The notes under the pieces were generated by a model. That model did no database searches. It was not told the DNA's origin and was given only the letters and a program-made list of their open reading frames with translations. From the NCBI RefSeq assembly GCF_901000735.1, contig NC_081548.1, positions 12,303,932 through 12,367,931 of the forward strand: a DNA stretch of 64,000 nt, given 5' to 3'. Positions 57,602 to 64,000 of this stretch are shown here, one piece after another. Both the position numbers and the translations under genes were made by a program. How positions within the stretch are numbered: position 1 is the first letter of the stretch; each line of letters starts with the position of its first letter. The DNA is from Corylus avellana. Taxonomy: Eukaryota > Streptophyta > Magnoliopsida > Fagales > Betulaceae.

Positions 57602-59091
57602 TGTTGTGCCAAATATCACTAAATTAATAGATAATATTTAGTACGTTTTACTGGCAAGTACACAAGATCAAACGATAGTATAGTGCAACAAGTTTGAGAT
57701 CGATCCCACGAGGATTGTTGATTTTATTTAAAATTGATTAAAAATATCAGTTGTCACTAAATTGATATTATGAAAAAGAAATAAAAATATATAAAGATAA
57801 AGTAAAGGTAGGGCTTTGATGTCCACCACTAATCATACTTAGATAATATAACAATCTGCCAATGATCTAATCATATTATGAATACTCAATGTTTGCCAAC
57901 CTAAGGGCATTGGTGTATACTGCTTAAGCTATAGATTTCCCTAAGCAACGAGTTAGGCATGGGTGTATACTCCAACTCTTTTCTATCTTAAAGGATTTAA
58001 CATGGGTGTATACTAAGTTGTTTTTTAAGAAAACATAAATCTATGAAAATCGACAAACACATGAGGCTTAGGACATGGGTGTCTACTCCCGATTCCCCAT
58101 GTTGATTAACCCAAGAATCCAGTGTGGATTTTTTTTGTTACTCTTATTAAAGCCAGGACTCGGTCATCTAAATTGATTTAACTAACTAGTCCATACCACA
58201 TGCATATAATGGCCAATCACATACATATGAGGAATTCAAGAAAACAGGAATTAATCAAGTTAAGCAACACAATATGATTATCACAAAGGCGCTAATATTG
58301 AAATATTAAATAAACATAATTAGTTCTTCAATCTAGCCCTCCTTAAGAGTTAGTTATACATAATTAAAATAAAACTAAAAAGACAAGGGAAAGAAAGAAC
58401 TAAAAATGACTCCTTGAAGTAGCCTCCAATTCCTCTCCCCAAAGTTGTCTCCTTCAAATTGTGTATTGAATTATGAGGCTTAGAGGTCTACTAATAGGGC
58501 TTAGGAGAGTCCTAGAAGCCCTATTAATCCTACAAAATTCGGAGATTTAAGTCTTAGTCCAATTAGGATAAAGAAAACCTAAGTCCAAATCGGAATAGGA
58601 TTCGTTCAGAATTTCATTCCTATCTTGCAGGGTATTTTGGCATAGCGCCATTCTGAATTAGGAAAATGCTATTTCACAATGATTTGTAGCATTTTGAGTT
58701 AGCTTTCCAATGCCTCTTGAATTACCTCAATCAAAAATTTTAGCTGAAAGTTATGATCAAAATACCCAGACGTGCGCAGAATCCAAATTTGAATCCAATC
58801 CGATTTTGACTTCAATTTGAGAAATTCCGATTTAATCATTTCCTTTATTTGATTAAACTTAACCACATTATATAAGTCCTCTATTATAATTGGTTATGCT
58901 TAACCATATCTTTTAGGTCTTCGCAATTTTCCCTTTAAGCTTGGAACTTTTCTGAAAACGCTTTCTTTTCTTCCATTACCTACAAAAACACAGAAAACAC
59001 AGAAAGGAAATAAAATAGCACGGCATAATAAGACTAAGAAGTTAACAAATGCAAATTAAGGGCTAAAATGTGAATATTTTGGCACTTATCA
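57602..59091 (-). mobile_element. Beta LTR, 3' LTR of element L
   Basis: On the minus strand it begins TGATAAGTGCCAAAATATTC at 59091 and ends GGCACAACA at 57602. Four tgggtgtatact-type repeats at about 57908, 57958, 58000 and 58075. The TATA box is degenerate (58489). Clearly diverged from the 62649 LTR, so older than C. Confidence 0.9.
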
Positions 59092-59864
59092 CACCCCCAA
59101 ACTTACATATTGCTAGTCCCTTAGCAATACGAAACTAAAAACAAAATGGAAAAACAGAAAACAAAAGGATAAATCCATCTTTCGTGAGATGTACGATTGC
59201 ATTTAGCATATGCAACAAGCCTTTTAAACCCCTAGAAATTCCCTAGAGGACGAGTGAAGTCTCGTGAGAGTTTTTCAGGAATGTTACCCACAAACATTAT
59301 GCACAAATTCATGCTATCCAAAACTCAAGTGTCACTCAAAACTATGATTGTCATTCATTTGCAAGCTTAAAAAGATAAACTCCATTAATGAATTGGAATT
59401 TTAGAGTCTAATTACTTACAAAAGACAGGCTAAGGCATCACAAATTCGAAACAGTGTAAAGTGAACTAGCACATAAATATGAAACTTCTAATTATTTCCA
59501 ATGTGCAATGTTTCAATATCTCAAAGTTCACTGAAATTCCCATCAGAATGAACAACAATGGCATATATTTTTTTTCCTTTTCTTATTTGTCAGGTTGTGC
59601 AATGTTTGGTTCCTTTAAGCTTTCTAATTGACCCATGTAACGAGTGTTGAGTCAATGACTCTTAAACCAGGTGGTTTTAGGGAATTAGGTGTAAAACACC
59701 CCTAAGGACTTACTAACTCGAATAAAAAAGGCTACAAAACTAAACTAAGCATAACATTAACCAAATCAAAATTCTTCACCTTTTGACATGAACACTTAAT
59801 GCTTAATGAGGCAAAAGGTCCAGTTACTTTGTGAAAAGCTTATCAATGATCATTTTTTTTTAAT

Positions 59865-59897
<33 letters not shown>

Positions 59898-60513
59898 GCC
59901 AAAGTATCCATCAAATAAATCATCCAGTTTCACCCAAAACATAGAAACAGACACATCAGACTTTCATGTGATACCCCACAAATTATGTGCTAATGTACTT
60001 ATGTAAGATCAAATTAAACATGTGAATTCTCAATTGTGTCAAGCAAGTAACCAAACTGAAAAATTCCATCATCACATCATGTGTTCAAAATTTTAAGCTC
60101 ACAAATGAAATCAAATTACAATTTTTTCACATCAACCAAAATTTTAAGAGAAACATGAACATGCATATATTTATATTTTTTTCTTTTTCAAAAATGGGAC
60201 AAAGTGTGTGTAAAGTGTCTCCCATACCCCCAAACTTAAATTACAAATTGTCCCCAATGTGTATATAACATGGAAAGATCTTACTCGGGGGATGGATGAC
60301 ATGTCTGAAATGTCGTAGCTCATAGCACACCCCCAAACTAGAATTGAAGCACACTTGTCCCTGCAAAGGAAAACACTATAGTAACAAAGGAATAAAAAAA
60401 CAAAATAAAAAATAAAGATAAAGATAAAATAAAAATGAAATAAAAACAAACAAACAAAGAAATAAAAATGATATGCTATGGGGTGCCTCCCATGAGCGCG
60501 AAGTTTAACGTCC
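59092..60513 (-). other. 3' noncoding region of L
   Basis: PPT (minus) at 59092-59105, CA/TA microsatellite at 59865-59897, hairpin at 60243-60262 (one mismatch, GGGA loop), 44-nt block at 60476-60519. No gene. Confidence 0.75.
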
Positions 60514-62372
60514 TTAGCTAGACTGTTGTCCCCTTTTAAACTTGAAGCACCAGTCTTTTCTTCTCTTACACCAAAGGGAATGAATTTTTCCTATTTTAGG
60601 GTGATTCCAACTGTCTATAGGTCGAGGTAGAGCATTCTGAGTCTTCTCAAATAGTTTCTCATCCAGAAGGGAATCATGAATTGGAATAAAATAAGAAGAA
60701 AACTCAGGGAGCTTTTCTATCTTGATGTCCTCAATTTGCTCATCACATAACCCCAACAGACGTCTCTTTTGGACTCTTAGTAATTCGAGAATAAAAGCTA
60801 ATGTTGAAGAAGTCTCAGTGCTCTCTTCCTTTTCCCAATGTGGTTCCTCTAAAACCTTAGTTTGCTTCTTATTCCTCTCTTCCACCTTGTTGTTCTCAGG
60901 AGTGGAGGCCAGTAAGGCCTCAGCTTGCTCACGTATCATGTCAAGGTCCAGATCAAATTCAAATTGAGCAAAGAATTCTGCCAATGGATCCTCCAGACTT
61001 GGCTCACTACACATGTTAGCTTGCTTGAGGAATTTGTCAAGGTCCATGTCACATCCAATTTGATCAAAATGCTCTCCCACCGGATCATCAGGGTTGACTC
61101 ATTAGAAGTTTCTGCATACTCAAGTAGCTTGTCCAGGTCTAGGTTACCTCCAAATTCATCAAAGTGCTCTCCCAAAAAGCCCTCAAGACTTGGCTCATTA
61201 GAAGTTTCAGCATACTCAAGTAGCTTGTCCAGGTCTAGGTCACCTCCAAATTCATCAAAGCGCTCTCCTAGAGGGTCCCAAAGACTTGGCTTACAAAAAA
61301 TTTCCACAATAGTTTCTTTATTCCCAGGTGTGGTGGTTGTTTGCTCATGATAATAAGTGCACTCTTCCTTCATGTATTGTCCATGAGGAGTGGTCACCGA
61401 TTGACTTTGGCACTCTTCTTCTTCTTGGTATTGTTGAGGCCAATCAATTGGAGATGGCTCCTCTTCATGATAATGTTGAGACCAATTGATGAGAGATGTC
61501 TTCTAACTTACAATTGAAAATATGGGACAAGTCTTAGTGGTGTGGTCAATATGGGAACATATGGCACATACCTCGACTTGTGTAACTTATTGAACAGGAG
61601 CACTGCTATGATTAGTCATAGCTTTCACGAGCATGTCCAGTTTTTTCTCCATGACAGCCATTTGAGCCTGACTTCCACCATTGGTGCTCTCTTCGTGTAT
61701 GCCTTTTCCTTTGAATCCTTGTCTCCCATTAGATGGGATTGTTGGGAGTGCTCACTCAATGTCTCTAAGAGCTCCATGGCTTCCTCACTGCTTTTCTCCA
61801 TCAACATGCTACCACAAGCTAAATCTACAAGACTCTTGTTAGGATCATTTAAACCCACATAGAATGTCCGTACTTGATTGTCTTGAGATATATGGTGATG
61901 TGGGCATTTGAGAAGTAGTTCTTTAAAGTGTTCCCATGCCTCGAAGAAAGGGTATCCGTCTTTTTGTTGGGAAGTCAGAATTTCCCTTCTCAATTGCCAT
62001 GTCTTGTGGGCTGGGAAAAAATTCTTTCAGAACTTTGTGGCCATCTCATCCCAAGTATGAAGAGAACCTACGGCCAAAGAATTGTACCATCTCTTAGCAT
62101 TATCTTTTAAAGAAAAAGGGAAGAGGATTAACCTGATTTCTTCTAGCTTGAACATTCTGAATCCTGCAGAGATCACAGAATTCTCGAGTATGCCAATATG
62201 GGTTCTTTGTAGGTGTGCCCTTATACTGTGCACTCATATTGAGCAGCAGAGATAAATTGTAACTCCTCTGCACAATGGGCTGAAAATTAATGCATGATGG
62301 CTGGTTAAGGATCTGGGGACTGAATGAATTTTTCATAGGTCTTCGCACCGGAGGTGTATTGTTTCTCAACAT
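60514..62372 (-). pseudogene. gag / gag-like fusion of non-autonomous element L
   Basis: Starts MLRNNTPPVRRPMK (62372) like a true gag. It keeps capsid sequence (LFPFSLKDNAKRWYNSLA, FEAWEHFKELLLKCPHH, LMEKSSEEAMELLETLSEH) and a knuckle CAICSHIDHTTKTC, then switches to the non-autonomous type: INWSQHYHEEEPSP, EEECQSQ, EECTYYHEQ, four acidic 32-residue repeats, and the end domain (IEDIKIEKLPEFSSYFIPIHDS, WCKRRKDWCFKFK). Frameshifts near 62130 and 61085 and several stops break it. L therefore links the autonomous gag with the end domain of A, D and I, suggesting that domain began as a C-terminal extension of a gag. Confidence 0.72.
60907..61289 (-). repeat. Four tandem 96-bp (32-residue) acidic repeats
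   Basis: Units start near 61289, 61193, 61097 and 61002, spaced 96, 96 and 95 bases; the odd one has a one-base deletion. Consensus residues are PSL-DPLGEHFDEFGGDLDLDK, then a Leu-rich EYAETSNE end. Units 1 and 2 are nearly identical, while 3 and 4 have diverged. Confidence 0.85.
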
Positions 62373-62624
62373 GATTAAAACAAAAATTAAATAACAAAAG
62401 AAAAATAAAAGAAACAAATCAGAACTGTAATTAAAATAGTTTATGTGCTACTGTCCGGACGTGCGATCGAGCGCACCACACTGGTGCGCTCGATCGCCCT
62501 GGTATGGGCGCTCGAGCGCACCTCCGAAGGTAGAACAACAACTGCAGAAAACTATAAAAACAGAAAAAAAAAATTAAAAAAAAAAAATAAACTAAGGAAA
62601 AAAATTTCAAACAAAATCAAACAA
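62373..62624 (-). other. 5' leader of L with CGATCG words
   Basis: Words at 62461-62522 (GCGATCGAGCGCACC, GCGCTCGATCGCCC, GCGCTCGAGCGCACC), the least decayed leader cluster in the window, then A-rich sequence. Confidence 0.75.
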
Positions 62625-62642
62625 TCCCCGGCAACGGCGCCA
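62625..62642 (-). promoter_or_regulatory. Primer-binding site, tRNA-Asp type (L)
   Basis: Minus strand TGGCGCCGTTGCCGGGGA, exact match. Confidence 0.93.
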
Positions 62643-62648
62643 AAAACC

Positions 62649-64000
62649 TGTTGCGCCAAATACTACCTAAATTAATAGATAATATTTAGTATGTTTTACT
62701 CACAAGTGCACAAGGTCAAATGATAGTATAGTGCAACATGTACGAGATCGATCCCACGAGAATTTTCGATTTTATTTAGAATTGATTAAAAATATCAAGT
62801 TGTTACTAAATTGATACTATGAAAAACAAATAAAAATATATAAAGATAAAGTAAAGGTAGGGCTTTGATGTCCACCACTAATCATACTTGGATAATATAA
62901 CAATATGCCAATGATCCAATCATATTATGAATACTCAATGTTTGCCAACCTAAGGGCATTGGTGTATACTCCTTAAGCTACAGATTTCCCTAAGCAATGA
63001 GTTAGGCATGGGTGTATACTCTAACTCTTTTCTTTCCTAAAGGATTTAGCATGGGTGTATACTAAGTCGTTCTTTAAGAAAGCATAAATCTATGGAAATC
63101 GACCAACACATGAGGCTTAGGGCATGGGTGTCTACTCCTGGTTCCCTATGTTGATTAACCCAAGAACCCAGTGTGGATTTCTTTTGTTACTCTTATTAAA
63201 ACCAGGATTCGGTCATCCAAATTGATTTAATTAACTAGTCCATACCACATGCATATAATGGTCAATCACATACATATGAGGAATTCAAGAAAACAGGAAT
63301 TAATCAAGTTAAGCAACATAATATGATTATCACAAAGGCGCCAATATTGAAATATTAAATAAACATAATTATTTCTTCAATCTAGCCCTCCTTAAGAGTT
63401 AGTTATACATAATTAAAATAAAACTAAAAAGAAAAGGGAAAGAAAAAGCCAAAAACGACTCCTTGAAGTAGCCTCCAATTCCTCTCCCCAAAGTTGTCTC
63501 CTTCAAATTGTGTATTGAATTGTGAGGCGTATAGGTCTATTTATAGGACTTAGGAGAGTCCTAGACGCCCTAGTAATTCTAAAAAATTCTGAGATTTAAG
63601 TCCTAGTCCAATTAGGATAAAGAAAACCTAAGTCTAAATCCGAATAGGATTCGTCCATAATTGTGTTCCTATCTTGCAGGGTGATTTTGGCATAGCGGCA
63701 GTCAGAATTAGGAAAATGCTATTTCACAATAATTTGTAGGATTTTGAGTTAGCTTTCCAATGCCGCTTGAATTACCTCAATAAAATATTTTACCTGAAAG
63801 TTAGGATCAAAATACTGAGACATGTACAAAATCCAAATTTGAATTCAATCCGATTTTGACTCCAATTTGAGAAATTCCAATTTAATCATTTCCTTTATTT
63901 GATTAAACTTAAACACATCATATAGGTGCTCTATTATGATTGGTTAAGCTTAACCATATCTTCTAGGTCTTCCCAATTTGACCTTTAAGATTGGAACTTT
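62649..64000 (-). mobile_element. Beta LTR, 5' LTR of L (runs off the window)
   Basis: Collinear with 57602-58950; about 140 bases remain beyond the edge. TATAAATA at 63538-63545 (minus), four repeats at about 62950-63130. Confidence 0.9.

Overview
The window is plant nuclear DNA, almost certainly from a dicot, made entirely of nested, inverted and decayed LTR retrotransposons. No host gene, tRNA, rRNA or CRISPR array could be supported. Evidence: primer-binding sites complementary to plant tRNA-Asp (TGGCGCCGTTGCCGGGGA), gag, protease, RT, RNase H and integrase remnants of the Ty3/gypsy Athila/Tat type, a Ty1/copia integrase scrap, and LTRs of about 1.3-1.5 kb with a TATAAATA box. Such density is typical of pericentromeric heterochromatin. 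The species cannot be named from sequence alone.

Three LTR subfamilies are distinguished here (names are mine). Alpha carries clusters of a palindromic word (core CGATCG, as in TGCGATCGAGCGCA) in U3. Beta lacks them. Gamma has a different 3' part and mostly lacks them. Layout: A (-) 1-4574, alpha LTR plus mosaic gag; B (+) 4578-10235, beta LTR, ORF3 and alpha LTR; 10236-10718 scraps; D (-) 10719-15407, beta LTR and gag-like ORF; E (+) 15553-23069, alpha LTR, gag, protease, RT, RNase H, broken integrase; C (-) 23070-28708, gamma LTR pair and the only long intact ORF; copia scrap; M (-) gamma LTR; N gap; second copy of copia plus M; F (+) alpha LTR and leader joined head to head with G (-) gag, leader and alpha LTR; H (-) gamma LTR; J (+) 38601-48584 (RT/RNase H, integrase end, ORF3, LTR) interrupted by non-autonomous I (+) 39721-44382; K' (-) pol; N gap; second copy of J; K (-) 52879-57601; L (-) 57602 to the right edge, sitting inside the pol gene of K.

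Read together, the copies imply an autonomous ancestor ordered LTR-PBS-leader-gag-pol-spacer-ORF3-3' noncoding-PPT-LTR, where ORF3 resembles the 'putative plant transposon protein' family in the Athila env-like position. No complete copy is present: E and K lost ORF3, B lost gag-pol, and A, D, I and L carry a substitute gag-like gene (CCHC knuckle, Gln/Glu-rich middle, conserved SYFIPVHDS end) with no pol. Such elements would depend on enzymes from elsewhere.

The most interesting signals are noncoding: the CGATCG-word clusters in U3, leader and 3' regions; a hairpin with a GNRA-type loop beside a PPT-like tract in every 3' region; a conserved 44-nt block after the last ORF; four short LTR repeats that change together within an LTR; and long foldbacks inside alpha LTRs. 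Both 100-N gaps are flanked by near-identical sequence, so part of the apparent duplication is probably an assembly or haplotype effect.
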